A program made the translations under genes and the position numbers. Shown one piece after another: positions 51,057 to 60,213 of a stretch of DNA of 64,000 nucleotides (position 1 is the first letter of the stretch; the number at the start of each line of letters is the position of its first letter). A model generated the notes under the pieces. That model was not told the origin of the DNA. It did no database searches and saw nothing but the letters and a program-made list of their open reading frames with translations. The stretch is from Paraburkholderia silvatlantica (GTDB taxonomy: Bacteria; Pseudomonadota; Gammaproteobacteria; Burkholderiales; Burkholderiaceae), in NCBI RefSeq assembly GCF_003096715.1, contig NZ_QEOL01000013.1, positions 62,001 to 126,000 on the forward strand. The letters run 5' to 3'.

Positions 51057-53072
51057 ATGGAACCCCTGATACTCCTGACGCGCAGGCTCACGGTCATACT
51101 GACCAGGCTCAAGGTGGCATTCCCGGCGCCGGCTCCCGGCGCCTTCGCCTTCGCAGTCCGTACAACAGCCGCTTCCCTGATCGCGCTTTACATCGCATTC
51201 GAGATGAATCTGGACGAACCCGTATGGGCGGCGACCACCGTCTGGATCGTCGCGCAGGCCAGTCGGGGAATGGGCATATCCAAAAGCCAGTACCGGATCT
51301 CCGGCACCGCTATCGGAGCAGTCGTTGCCCTTGCCCTGATCTCGGCCTTTGCACAGACACCCGAACTCCTCCTGCTGGCACTGGCCATGTGGGTGGGCTT
51401 ATGTACCAGTGCAGCAACGTTTCTGCGGAATTTTCGCGCGTATGCTGCTGTACTGGCCGGCTACACGGCAGCAATCATCTCCATGGGGGCCGCCGCAGAT
51501 CCCAGACAGGCTTTCGACATTGCCATTGCGCGCTTTCTTTACATTGCAGTGGGCATTCTCACGGAGGCGGCGCTCACAACCATATTCGTACGCGATACAG
51601 CTCTGCCCGATCTGCGCGCCAGACTGTTCAGCTATATCCGGCGGGCTGGTGACGTTGCCACACGCACACTGCGACGGGAGCCAACAAGAGACGCCGTTCA
51701 TCGTCTGTTTTCCGATGCTCTTGGCCTCGATAACGCGGCAGAATATGCCTCAAGTGAATCGTCTGAAGCCCGTCAGGTTACCGGCCATCTGCGCACCGCT
51801 ACTCTCGCGGTACTGACCGCCAGTGCCGCAGCTCAAACCATCGAGGAGCACCGCAAACGTCACCCTTACTCCCCGGAGCCGCTGATTGAAGAAGCCGCTG
51901 CAATGATCGAGCAGCGGAATGTCCCATCAAGTGAGTACGAGTCCCTTATTCATCGAATCGAACAGGCTCTTCTAACGGCGACCAGATCGTCATCTGCATC
52001 GGTGACGTCGCGGCTTTTACTTCTTGACAGGATCCACGTTTTATTGACGGCGTTTAAGGAGGCGGGTGAACGCAAGGCGCTCATTGACGAACCGTCTCCG
52101 CCCCGATTCATCGTCCGTTACGCTTACCACAATGATGCCATTCTTGCGGTACAGAACGGGTTGCGAGCGTTCATTGCGATGATCGCAGCGTCGACTTTCT
52201 GGATGTTGAGCGCCTGGCCATCAGGTGCCGCATTTGTGGCGACCGTCGCCGTCGTGTGTGCCCTGTTTTCCACGCGAACAAATTCGGTACACGGGGCGCT
52301 TGGCTTCCTCAAGGGCTCAGCTCTGGCGGCAATCGTTGCCGCGGTTTGCAATTTCGCGCTATTCCCGGCAATTTCAGATTTCATCCCCCTGTGTCTCGTT
52401 GTAGCCGTTTTCACGATCACGGCGGGTGTCGCCATGCGCTATCCATCCACGGCAGCAATTGGCAGTGCATTTTCGATCTTCTTCTGGAATTTCACTGCGC
52501 TAAATAACACTTCCAGAATCGGTGATGCGGCATTTCTGAATGGCGCGCTTTCAACGTTGCTCGCAATCTCATTCGGTGCGATGGTCTTCATGCTCGTCTT
52601 TCCGTATAACCCGTTGGCCAACCGTCGCAGAATGCATCGCGCGGTTCGACGGGATCTGACAGGGATAGCGCGAGAACCATACAAGTGGACTGCAAGCGAG
52701 TGGCTCAGTCGTACCGCGGACCGGATGTCACGCGCGCTTACGCTTGCTGACACCCGGTCACGAAAAATTGCGGAAGATGATCTGGGTAATCTGCTCGCGA
52801 CGTGGACGATCGGCGACTGCGTTCTCAAGCTGGCGTCCCTGCACCTCCAAGGCCAGTCCACCAGGCGGGCGGTCGATGTGATCCGCAAGCGACTTGCGCG
52901 TGGACAATTCGCTCGTGCCGCCAGATCATGCGAATCGGCAGCGCATCATCTCCGACTGCAAATGAGAATTCACGACCCCGTGGGACACCCGCTCCTGACA
53001 GGTGTTGTTACGCTGGAAAGCATCAGGGACGCGATCAGCGCACATATTGAATTCCTCCAAAGTGAAGTGTGA
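51057..53072 (+). CDS. FUSC family membrane protein (aromatic-acid exporter type)
   Basis: Inner-membrane protein of 671 residues with two clusters of about five to six helices (residues 20-175 and 365-510) separated by a cytoplasmic helical part. This is the FUSC/AaeB layout: AVRTTAASLIALYIAFEMNL, DEPVWAATTVWIVAQASRG, and repeated as ALRAFIAMIAASTFWMLSAW. AaeB-type proteins export hydroxylated aromatic acids with a membrane-fusion partner, AaeA. No AaeA or AaeX gene follows. The regulator is the divergent LysR. Confidence 0.9.
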   Translation: MEPLILLTRRLTVILTRLKVAFPAPAPGAFAFAVRTTAASLIALYIAFEMNLDEPVWAATTVWIVAQASRGMGISKSQYRISGTAIGAVVALALISAFAQTPELLLLALAMWVGLCTSAATFLRNFRAYAAVLAGYTAAIISMGAAADPRQAFDIAIARFLYIAVGILTEAALTTIFVRDTALPDLRARLFSYIRRAGDVATRTLRREPTRDAVHRLFSDALGLDNAAEYASSESSEARQVTGHLRTATLAVLTASAAAQTIEEHRKRHPYSPEPLIEEAAAMIEQRNVPSSEYESLIHRIEQALLTATRSSSASVTSRLLLLDRIHVLLTAFKEAGERKALIDEPSPPRFIVRYAYHNDAILAVQNGLRAFIAMIAASTFWMLSAWPSGAAFVATVAVVCALFSTRTNSVHGALGFLKGSALAAIVAAVCNFALFPAISDFIPLCLVVAVFTITAGVAMRYPSTAAIGSAFSIFFWNFTALNNTSRIGDAAFLNGALSTLLAISFGAMVFMLVFPYNPLANRRRMHRAVRRDLTGIAREPYKWTASEWLSRTADRMSRALTLADTRSRKIAEDDLGNLLATWTIGDCVLKLASLHLQGQSTRRAVDVIRKRLARGQFARAARSCESAAHHLRLQMRIHDPVGHPLLTGVVTLESIRDAISAHIEFLQSEV

Positions 53073-53285
53073 CGCAGGCGCCCTTTCTCCTGAGAATCGT
53101 AATACCAGACGACAACCGATTCGTCCGCACCAGTCGAAGCACACGTTTGATCCAGGCGGGCAGGCATGTTTTGGGAACATGCACCGCGTGTCCTCATCGT
53201 CGTGCACCAGACCCGGTACTGCGTCAAGGCTGCGGCCAACTGCGTATTGCACTCCGATAGCATCGCGTCATCCCGCATGTCGTCC

Positions 53286-53720
53286 CTATTGGCGCGACGC
53301 CGCGAAGAAGATCCCGAGATCGAAGGTCCGTTTGTTTGATGTGTCGCTGACGCAGCAGATGAGGGGGTGAACACGCAGGATCTCGAGCAGTCTCGGTGAG
53401 AGCATGACATACCGGTCGACTCCGCCCTTGCCCTGCTGGACGCGAATGACCACTCGCTGACTGTCTATGTCGCCGACCTTCAGGCGGGTTACTTCCGAAA
53501 TCCGCAGGCCGCCGGCGTAAGCTGCCATCAGGACCGCACGATACTTCAGGCTGGGAATCGCTTCGAAGAACCGGGAGACCTCTTCGCGGTCCAGGATCAC
53601 TGGCAGTGTGGCCGGTTTGCTCGACATGATGATGCTGTCGACAATGACGTGGCGTCTGAGCGTGACGGTGTACAGAAACCGCAACGCCGCCGCCGCGGTC
53701 ACCAGGGTGCTGCGCGACAT
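53286..53720 (-). pseudogene. Tyrosine recombinase fragment
   Basis: A piece of an XerC-type integrase of the kind found with IS91-like elements. VILDREEVSRFFEAIPSLKY and MAAYAGGLRISEVTRLKVGD show the start of the catalytic domain with the first Arg, and IRVQQGKGGVDRYVMLSP the Lys. The later HxxR and Tyr motifs are missing, and the N-terminal DNA-binding part is cut. Not active. Confidence 0.72.
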
Positions 53721-53824
53721 CCTTCGCCAGGGCAGATCGCTGGGCCTGGCGTACCTCCTCTACCGCGTCAGCGGTTTAGCGTCGGGAGACGGCGGGAGCA
53801 GAGGGCGCGCGCCGGCCGCGGCAG

Positions 53825-53851
53825 GATTCTCTCCGCAGTGCGGAGAGAATC
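53825..53851. repeat. Inverted repeat, 13-bp arms
   Basis: GATTCTCTCCGCA and TGCGGAGAGAATC form a perfect 13-bp inverted repeat around one central G, in the gap between the integrase fragment and the next open frame. It may be an element end or a transcription stop. Confidence 0.6.
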
Positions 53852-53959
53852 GGGACATCCGGCCATGCGGGCGTGCGCGTTGCGGCGCGGGCCGGTTTCC
53901 GCCAGGATGGAGGCGACGCGCGCCCGACCGGCGCGAGCCAGACAAGAACGTTTCCCCGC

Positions 53960-54301
53960 ATGGCCGACCGCCTCGAACTCGTTGCCCTCGCGCTGCCCGC
54001 CGACTGCGCACCCGAAAGTCTCCCGCCGTCCGTCGCAGCCTTCATGGCCGCCTGCTGGCCGGGCATGAGCCGCGCCCAATTGATGGATCGGGCGCGGCGC
54101 CTCGCCCTGCGCGCCTCGCTGCGGGTACGCCCGGAGCCCGGCCCCGACGGCACACGATTGTATGCGCTGGTCCTCATCATCGGCGGGGTGAAGGCCGAGC
54201 TCGTCGCCCATGTGCGTCGTTTGGCGCGTCGCCGCGGCGCCAGGCGCGCGAAGGTGTCGCTGCCGCCGGTGCGGGACGTGAGGCAGGCCGGGCTTTTCTG
54301 A
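53960..54301 (+). CDS. Hypothetical protein, uncertain
   Basis: An open frame of 113 codons starting MADRLELVALALPADCAPES. No family recognised. The later part is basic (VRRLARRRGARRAKVSLPPV). It lies in a mobile-element graveyard and the high-GC context gives long frames by chance, so it is listed with low confidence. Confidence 0.28.
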   Translation: MADRLELVALALPADCAPESLPPSVAAFMAACWPGMSRAQLMDRARRLALRASLRVRPEPGPDGTRLYALVLIIGGVKAELVAHVRRLARRRGARRAKVSLPPVRDVRQAGLF

Positions 54302-54439
54302 CCGATTTGATGGAGAGTGGTCTGCGCCTGCGGTGAAGATCGGGCTGCTTTCTGACGCATCGATTCGGCGCCGCTACTGTCTCGAAGGAACTCCGGCCGT
54401 CTGTAGTTTCACCTCCGAGACCGGGCGACCGCAGTGCAC

Positions 54440-54770
54440 GCCCAAGCTGAAGAAGCGAACGGCGTTACTGCGAAAGCTCAAGGATGTGTTCAGGCGATAT
54501 CAGTCACAGCCAGTGGGTCGGGTTGTCGAATTGATCAACCCGGTGCTACGTGGCTGGGCGAACTACTTCGCTATTGGAAATTCCAGTGAGTGCTTCAGCT
54601 TCGTGAAAGACTGGGTGGAAAAGAAGATCAGGCGCCACATGCAGCGATCCCGGCAACAACATGGCTTCGGCTGGAAGACGTGGAGTAAGCGGTGGTTGTA
54701 TGGCGAACTGAAGCTATTCAATGGCTACAAGGTTCGCTACCAGACAGCGTCGAAAGCGTCCCAGGCATGA
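54440..54770 (+). pseudogene. Group II intron reverse transcriptase/maturase, C-terminal fragment
   Basis: The frame carries the maturase (domain X) and DNA-binding end. LKDVFRRYQSQPVGRVVELI, then NPVLRGWANYFAIGNSSECF and SFVKDWVEKKIRRHMQRSRQ, close to the usual VLRGWxNYF-x-x-G-N motif. It ends WLYGELKLFNGYKVR. The 5' three quarters are missing. Confidence 0.85.
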
Positions 54771-54805
54771 TAGGTCCCGTAAACGTTGACATGAAGCAAA
54801 CAGGA

Positions 54806-54838
54806 GAGCGTAGTGCCGGAAAACGGCCCGCTGCGTTC
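54806..54838 (+). ncRNA. Group II intron domain V
   Basis: A 33-nt hairpin beginning with the catalytic AGC (GAGCGTAG), a central GAAA, and ending GCGTTC, 35 nt after the maturase stop. It folds with an eight-pair lower stem, a two-base bulge on the 3' side and a short upper stem. This is the layout of domain V, the catalytic core of the ribozyme. Confidence 0.6.
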
Positions 54839-54989
54839 GATGAGGCGGGAGCTGGAAACGTGGCCAGGGCAGCCGGACTGAGGCCCACTGCGAAAGCAGT
54901 GAAACTGCCACCGGAGTCTAACGTGCGCGCGCCAGTTCTTGACCCTACAAGACTAGGTGAGAAATCTCGGCATGCGACGTGACGTGGCA

Positions 54990-55376
54990 GGCAGACTATG
55001 CCCATCAATCAAATACGTGAAGTGTAGGCAAATCGAAATTATATAGTAAAAATTCGAAATTGACATTATTTTCCAAATTTATCCGAAATTTAATTTGTCA
55101 GAATTCCGTTTGTTATAGGTCGTTTGTGTAAACGACTCTCGCTCTGAAATAATTTTTCAAGAATTATTCGAGGTGATAACGGGAATATGCAAATAAATCA
55201 GTTGCTTGGTCGTGTGAAATGTATCCGGTTCGCATAACACCATAATCCGCTGTCAATTTGGATATTTGAGAGGCTATCACGTTAATTTCAATTTTCAATT
55301 GGACGATAACTGATCCTTTTCGTTTAATTGACCGGCGTTTTAGGTAGTCAAACATTTACGCTGGAGAGCAACCGAA
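54990..55376. promoter_or_regulatory. AT-rich upstream region of the catalase gene
   Basis: Nearly 390 bp of unusually low GC (for example TTATATAGTAAAAATTCGAA near 55039) between the intron remnant and the catalase start. It contains no credible gene; a 63-codon minus frame at 55164-55355 has no family match. It probably carries the katB promoter. GGAG lies ahead of ATG 55377. Confidence 0.5.
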
Positions 55377-56912
55377 ATGTCAGAAAAAGCGAAGCGAATC
55401 GCGAAGAGTCTCGTGGCCGCAGGCTGCGCCGTAATGATGTCGTCACCCTATGCGGCCGATATGACGCGCGATAACGGATCACCGGTTGGAGACAACGAGA
55501 ACTCGCAGACCGCCGGACCAGAAGGCCCAGATATGCTGCAAGACTCGCACCTGATCGAGAAACTGCAGCGTTTCGATCGCGAGCGCATTCCCGAGCGTGT
55601 TGTGCACGCGCGCGGCACCGGCGCTTTCGGCGACTTCGTGAGCACCGCAGATATCAGCGACCTGTCGATCGCTCAGGTGTTCAAGCCAGGCACGAAAACG
55701 CCAGTTTTTGTTCGCTTTTCGACGGTGATGGGCTATCGCGGCTCGCCGGAACAGGCGCGTGACCCGCGTGGCTTCGCAATCAAGTTCTATACGACCCAAG
55801 GGAATTGGGACCTCGTGGGCATCAACTGGCCGATTTTCTTTATCCGCGATGCGATCAAGTTTCCGGACTTCGTCCATGCGAACAAACCGAGCGCCGTGAC
55901 AGGCGTGCAGGATGCGAACCTCGCGTTCGATTTCTTCGCGCACACGCCTGAAGCGACGAACATGCTCACGCATCTGTACACCGACGAAGGCATGCCGGAT
56001 TCGTATCGCCACATGGACGGCTTTGGCGTGCACGCGTTCAAGCTCGTCAATGCGCAGGGCCAGGTGCACTATGTGAAGTTCCACTTCAAGAGCGAGCAGG
56101 GCGTGCATGGTATTCGCCCGCAGGATATCCCCAATTCGATTGGTGCCGACTGGAACCTGATGACGAACGATCTGTACCACGCGCTGAGAACGGGTGACGA
56201 TCCGAAGTGGGACCTGTATATTCAGGTACTGAATCCGCAGGATCTGAACAAGTTCGACTATGATGCGCTCGACGACACGAAGATCTGGAGCAACGTGCCC
56301 GAACGCAAGATCGGCACCATGACGCTCAACCGCGTGCCGGATAACTACTTCGATACCACTGAGGAATCGGCGTTTGCACCTTCGCGCATGGTACCGGGCA
56401 TCGAGCCGTCCGAGGACCGCATGCTGCAAGGCCGGATGTTTGCGTACGCGGATACGCAGATGTATCGCCTCGGCGCGAACTTCAACAGCCTGCCTATCAA
56501 TCGACCGCGTGTGCCGGTTGTGAACAACAACCAGGACGGCAAGATGAATTTCGGCGAGCGCAAAGGAGAGGTGAACTATGAGCCCTCCACTCTCGGCGAG
56601 ATCCCGCAGGACCCACGCTACAAGTACGTGCAGACGCCACTTTCCGGCACGACTCAGCAGATGACGATCCACAAGACGTTCGACTTCCAGCAGGCGGGTG
56701 AGTACTACCGCACGCTGTCCGATCAGGACAAGCAGGATCTGGTGACGGCGCTTTCCGCCGACCTAAACCACGTGACCAATGACACGAACAAGTACACGAT
56801 GCTCTCGTACTTTTACAAAGCCGATGCCGACTACGGCACTCGTCTCGTGAGTGCGACGCACGCGAACTTGTCACGCGTGAAAATGCTTGCGTCAAATCTT
56901 TCGGATAACTAA
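55377..56912 (+). CDS. katB: Periplasmic monofunctional catalase
   Basis: Haem catalase of 511 residues that breaks down hydrogen peroxide. Catalytic His77 is in ERVVHARGTGAFGDFVS, the distal Asn150 in DLVGINWPIFFIRDAIKFPD, and the proximal haem ligand Tyr357 in GRMFAYADTQMYRLG. The first 27 residues form a signal peptide (AKRIAKSLVAAGCAVMMSSP, cut near AADM), so it is exported. The pairing with an ankyrin lipoprotein gene downstream matches the katB-ankB arrangement of Pseudomonas aeruginosa. The gene symbol is by analogy. Confidence 0.9.
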   Translation: MSEKAKRIAKSLVAAGCAVMMSSPYAADMTRDNGSPVGDNENSQTAGPEGPDMLQDSHLIEKLQRFDRERIPERVVHARGTGAFGDFVSTADISDLSIAQVFKPGTKTPVFVRFSTVMGYRGSPEQARDPRGFAIKFYTTQGNWDLVGINWPIFFIRDAIKFPDFVHANKPSAVTGVQDANLAFDFFAHTPEATNMLTHLYTDEGMPDSYRHMDGFGVHAFKLVNAQGQVHYVKFHFKSEQGVHGIRPQDIPNSIGADWNLMTNDLYHALRTGDDPKWDLYIQVLNPQDLNKFDYDALDDTKIWSNVPERKIGTMTLNRVPDNYFDTTEESAFAPSRMVPGIEPSEDRMLQGRMFAYADTQMYRLGANFNSLPINRPRVPVVNNNQDGKMNFGERKGEVNYEPSTLGEIPQDPRYKYVQTPLSGTTQQMTIHKTFDFQQAGEYYRTLSDQDKQDLVTALSADLNHVTNDTNKYTMLSYFYKADADYGTRLVSATHANLSRVKMLASNLSDN

Positions 56913-56991
56913 TTGAAAGAGAAAGCGGAGGCAGCACGATTGCCTCCGACACCTTGAATTGTTCCGCATATTCAAGCGGAGGATCGACACA

Positions 56992-57648
56992 ATGAAGCCG
57001 TTCCGACCCATTCTGATGCGTGCGCTCTGCGTCGCTGCACTAGCCTTCGCAGCTGCTGCCGCGGCGGGTTGCGCATCGACGCCGATGCCCGTGCTGCCCG
57101 TGGCTGAGACTTCGGGCGCGCATCCGGACCTGCGCCGCTACGACGATGAATGGTTCGATGCGGCGCGCGTAGGACGCGTCGATATTCTGCAGGCGCTCGT
57201 CGCTGCAGGCTATCCGATCGACGCGACCACGCGCGATGGCTATACTGCAGTGATACTCGCGGCATACCGGCATCAGCCGGATGCGCTGGAGTATCTGCTG
57301 CGCGCGGGTGCCAATGCGTGCATTGGCGACCAGCACGGCAACACCGCACTGATGGGCGTCATCTTCAAGGGCGATACGGTGCTGGCCGAACGTCTGATCA
57401 AAACGCGCTGCCCGATCGACGAGGCCAACAAAGCTGGCGAAACGGCACTTTCCTTCGCTGCCTTGTTCGGACGCGTCGACCTGGTGCCGCAACTTGTTGC
57501 CCGCGGGGCGCATCTAGAGCATGTCGACACACTCGGCCGGACCGCGTTGCAAATCGCAGTCCAGCAAGGCAACGCCGCGACCGTTGCCGCTTTGGAAAAT
57601 GTCGGAGCCCAACACGTCCCAGGTCAGGCGCTCTACAACCACCCTTGA
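56992..57648 (+). CDS. ankB: Ankyrin-repeat lipoprotein
   Basis: A 218-residue protein with a lipoprotein signal peptide (ALCVAALAFAAAAAAGCAST, Cys 28) and about four ankyrin repeats between residues 50 and 200: DATTRDGYTAVILAAYRHQ, DQHGNTALMGVIFKGDTVLA, NKAGETALSFAALFGRVDLV and DTLGRTALQIAVQQGNAATV. In P. aeruginosa AnkB supports full activity of the periplasmic catalase KatB. The ATG at 56992 follows GGAGGATCG, and the gene lies 79 bp after katB. Confidence 0.9.
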   Translation: MKPFRPILMRALCVAALAFAAAAAAGCASTPMPVLPVAETSGAHPDLRRYDDEWFDAARVGRVDILQALVAAGYPIDATTRDGYTAVILAAYRHQPDALEYLLRAGANACIGDQHGNTALMGVIFKGDTVLAERLIKTRCPIDEANKAGETALSFAALFGRVDLVPQLVARGAHLEHVDTLGRTALQIAVQQGNAATVAALENVGAQHVPGQALYNHP

Positions 57649-57659
57649 AACTTATGCTG

Positions 57660-58743
57660 AGACGACATCGTGGCATCCACACAGGAATTCAGGCGATATC
57701 GCTAACCTCGAAGACGAGCGTCATAGCGCGGCGCTCTATGACATGCTCGCGCATGTCGAGAACGACGGCGCGCGCGCACTCGTTTTCGGCGATGTGGCCG
57801 CATCGGAGTAGGCCCAAGCAAAAGCAGGTCACCCAGCAAACGGTTTCGAAGTGGCGGGCGCGGTTCGTGATCCACCGTCTGGACGGACTGCTCGATGCAC
57901 CTCGGCCTGGGGCGCCGAGAACGATCAATGACGCGCGCGTCGATGCAGTCATCGCAAAAACGCTTGAGTCCGTGCCTGTCGGAGCGACGCACTGGAGCAC
58001 GCGCACGATGGCTCGTGAGATGAAGCTGTCGCAGACGGCAGTCACGCGGATCTGGCGTGCTTTCGGCCTGCAGCCGCAACGGCAGGAAACGTTCAAGCTC
58101 TCCAGCGATCCGATGTTCGTCGATAAGGTGCGAGATATCGTCGGGCTTTACCTGGACCCGCCGCTCAAGGCAATGGTGCTGTGTGTGGACGAGAAGAGCC
58201 AGATTTAGGCGCTGGACCGCACGCAACCCATGTTGCCGTTGGCACCCGGCAACCCTGAACGACGCACCCACGATTACATGCGCCACGGCACGACAACCTT
58301 GTTCGCGGCGCTGGACATTGCTACCGGTGAAGTGATCGGCGAGATACATTGACGCCATCGCAGCAGCGAATTCCTGCGCTTTCTCCGCACCATCGAGGCC
58401 ACCGTGCCGTCTTACCTGGATGTCCATCTGGTTATGGACAACTACGGTACGCACAAAACGCCCGCGATCAAAGCCTGGTCGCTCGTCATCCTCGCTTCCA
58501 TGTTCACTTCACGCCCACCTCCGCGTCGTGGCGTAACCAGGTGGAACGCTGGTTCGCCGCGCTGAAAAATACCTTCGACGCGGTACGCACCGCTCGACAC
58601 GTCAACTCGAAGATGCGATCCGTCATTACCTGGACGTCCATAACGCTCATCCGCAACCGTTTGTCTGGAGCAAGTCGGCCGATGACATTCTGGCGAGCCT
58701 CAAACGGTTTTGTGCGCGGGTCCGAAACGCCACGGGAGACGCA
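57660..58743 (+). pseudogene. IS630-family transposase, broken
   Basis: HTH part TVSKWRARFVIHRLDGLLDA and TAVTRIWRAFGLQPQRQETF, then the DDE start VLCVDEKSQI is followed by a TAG at 58206-58208, where relatives read Gln. The text continues (ALDRTQPMLPLAPGNPERRT, ALDIATGEVIGEIH) to a TGA near 58351, then SSEFLRFLRTIEATVPSYLD. Frameshifts after about 58490 scatter the rest (RHPRFHVHFTPTSASW). At least two stops and two shifts; inactive. Confidence 0.85.
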
Positions 58744-58745
58744 CC

Positions 58746-58988
58746 ATGAATATCAATACCGATGCAATCGATGAGGTCGCCCTGGCACTTCTCTACCTGA
58801 CCCTGCACGACCGATACCGCGCGTGGAAGGGATTCGACCGGGATGTGCTGAACCGGCTCTACGAACGAGGCTTCATCGAAGACCCGGTCAACAAGACGAA
58901 GTCCGTGATCTTTACCGAAGAAGGATTGCGCGGGTCCGAGCGGCTCTTCAATCAGCATTTCGTCATTCCGAAGAAGAGAGAAAATTGA
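58746..58988 (+). CDS. DUF6429 family protein
   Basis: An 80-residue protein, MNINTDAIDEVALALLYLTL then RYRAWKGFDRDVLNRLYERG and TKSVIFTEEGLRGSERLF, the family pattern. It has a winged-helix-like secondary structure (my inference). The start has GGGAG upstream. DUF6429 genes are commonly found at the 3' end of IS630-type transposases, and here it follows the broken transposase by 3 bp, so it is probably carried by the element. Confidence 0.82.
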   Translation: MNINTDAIDEVALALLYLTLHDRYRAWKGFDRDVLNRLYERGFIEDPVNKTKSVIFTEEGLRGSERLFNQHFVIPKKREN

Positions 58989-59524
58989 TTCAACGAACGT
59001 CTAACTCACGACACGAGGCATCCGCATTACGGACGACCTTGGAATATCCGAGCCGATAGTCCCTGTTAGGGATCGCCTGCCACCCACCAGAACCCGTGAC
59101 GATCCAAATAGGGCGCATCATTGCGACCGGCGGAGTTTAGGCCGGGTCTGTGTGTTCAGGGTCACGATCACGCAAGCGCGAAGCTTTTCCTCCTTACGGC
59201 ATCAACCTGTGCGTTCCCGGTCTCACGGCAGACGAGGGCCTGCTTGAGCAGGGGTGTTTCGAACGAGTGATTGGTGCTCCTCGCGAAATCGGTGCGCGTC
59301 AGTCGCCACCTGCGGGCGACGGAACGAACCTGCCCTTTCTCGCAGTTGATCTTTCGTCTGAGAAAACCGAAAAAGAGATATGGCTGAAGCGTGATCCCTC
59401 TGCCGCAATTGAAGGCTGCCACGAACCGGTAAAGAAGTCTTTAAAGCCCATTTCGCATGGACCGGACAATGTAGAGGGCATAGTCGTCAAGATGCGGGCA
59501 TGAGCACTTGAGGCAGGGAGCATC
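58989..59524. other. Gap with no recognised gene
   Basis: About 540 bp after the DUF6429 gene. A 117-codon plus frame at 59150-59503 and minus frames overlapping it show no family text or ribosome site. Probably the flank of the IS630 element. Confidence 0.35.
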
Positions 59525-60088
59525 ATGAAGGAACTCAATCCATGGACAGTCACGACTACGGAGAGTGCGTCGCTCATGCGATCGGATAGTGCCGCTCCCG
59601 ATCAACGTTTGCAGTTGGCCGAAGCCGAAGTGTGCCGGCTGACACGGTGCGTTGAAATGAAGGACCGGCAACTCTGCGAGCTACGTAAGGCGCTTGCACA
59701 TTCTGCGACCGTGCATTATTCGTTTGAGAGCCGGCTGCAGCGCGAACTCGATGCGTTGCGGGTCATGATGCCGGTGAACGGGTTCGGTGAGCGTTCAGAC
59801 AGGCCTGCAGGCGAGCGGACAGAGTGGGTCGTAGTGAAGCTGCCCTACATGACATCGATCCTTTCTGTGTTGTTCGACGCGATGTGCACGTTCTGGACGG
59901 ATTGCGATCTCGACCGTCTTCCGAAGTCGGCGACCGTCGCGCGCGCCATAGACGAGCGCCTGGGCTTGAGTGCGCAACAGAATGGAGAAGCTTCTCGCAG
60001 CGGCCAGGCCTACGCTTCGGCGATCAGGCCGGACTGGGTGAAAGAGGCCGACAACCGCCACCGTTACCGGCCTTCAGTGGTGCGCTGA
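59525..60088 (+). CDS. Hypothetical protein with coiled coil
   Basis: A 187-residue protein I do not recognise. GGGAG precedes the ATG at 59525, supporting a real start. Residues 28-75 (QRLQLAEAEVCRLTRCVEMK, then DRQLCELRKALAHSATVHYS) form a coiled coil. Residues 98-150 are better ordered (TEWVVVKLPYMTSILSVLFD, RLPKSATVARAIDERLGL), the latter resembling a DNA- or protein-contact helix. It ends 126 bp before the convergent luxI gene. Confidence 0.55.
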   Translation: MKELNPWTVTTTESASLMRSDSAAPDQRLQLAEAEVCRLTRCVEMKDRQLCELRKALAHSATVHYSFESRLQRELDALRVMMPVNGFGERSDRPAGERTEWVVVKLPYMTSILSVLFDAMCTFWTDCDLDRLPKSATVARAIDERLGLSAQQNGEASRSGQAYASAIRPDWVKEADNRHRYRPSVVR

Positions 60089-60213
60089 TGCGAGGCGTGA
60101 GTCGCCCACGCTGTCGTTCTCGGGGGGCGCTGTCGGAGAGGTTGACGTGCATATCGCGCGAGTCCAGCCGAGAAGCGGCGCTCACTTCGAATGGGTGGAA
60201 ATGATCTGACATG

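Larger units (their letters stand above)
54350..54838 (+). mobile_element. Group II intron, 3' remnant
   Basis: The 3' part of a retroelement: the C-terminal end of the intron-encoded protein followed by an RNA domain V. The reverse-transcriptase palm domain and the 5' ribozyme domains are absent. Confidence 0.65.

Noticed and set aside
54718..55008. Open frames on the minus strand opposite the intron remnant
   Set aside because: They overlap the maturase fragment and the RNA domain V and have no family text.
7348..58208. Several TAG interruptions (toxin, CMD protein, LysR, IS630), raising the idea of amber recoding or suppression
   Set aside because: Intact genes in the window do not rely on readthrough, and other broken genes here carry TAA, TGA or frameshifts. 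Ordinary decay explains them.
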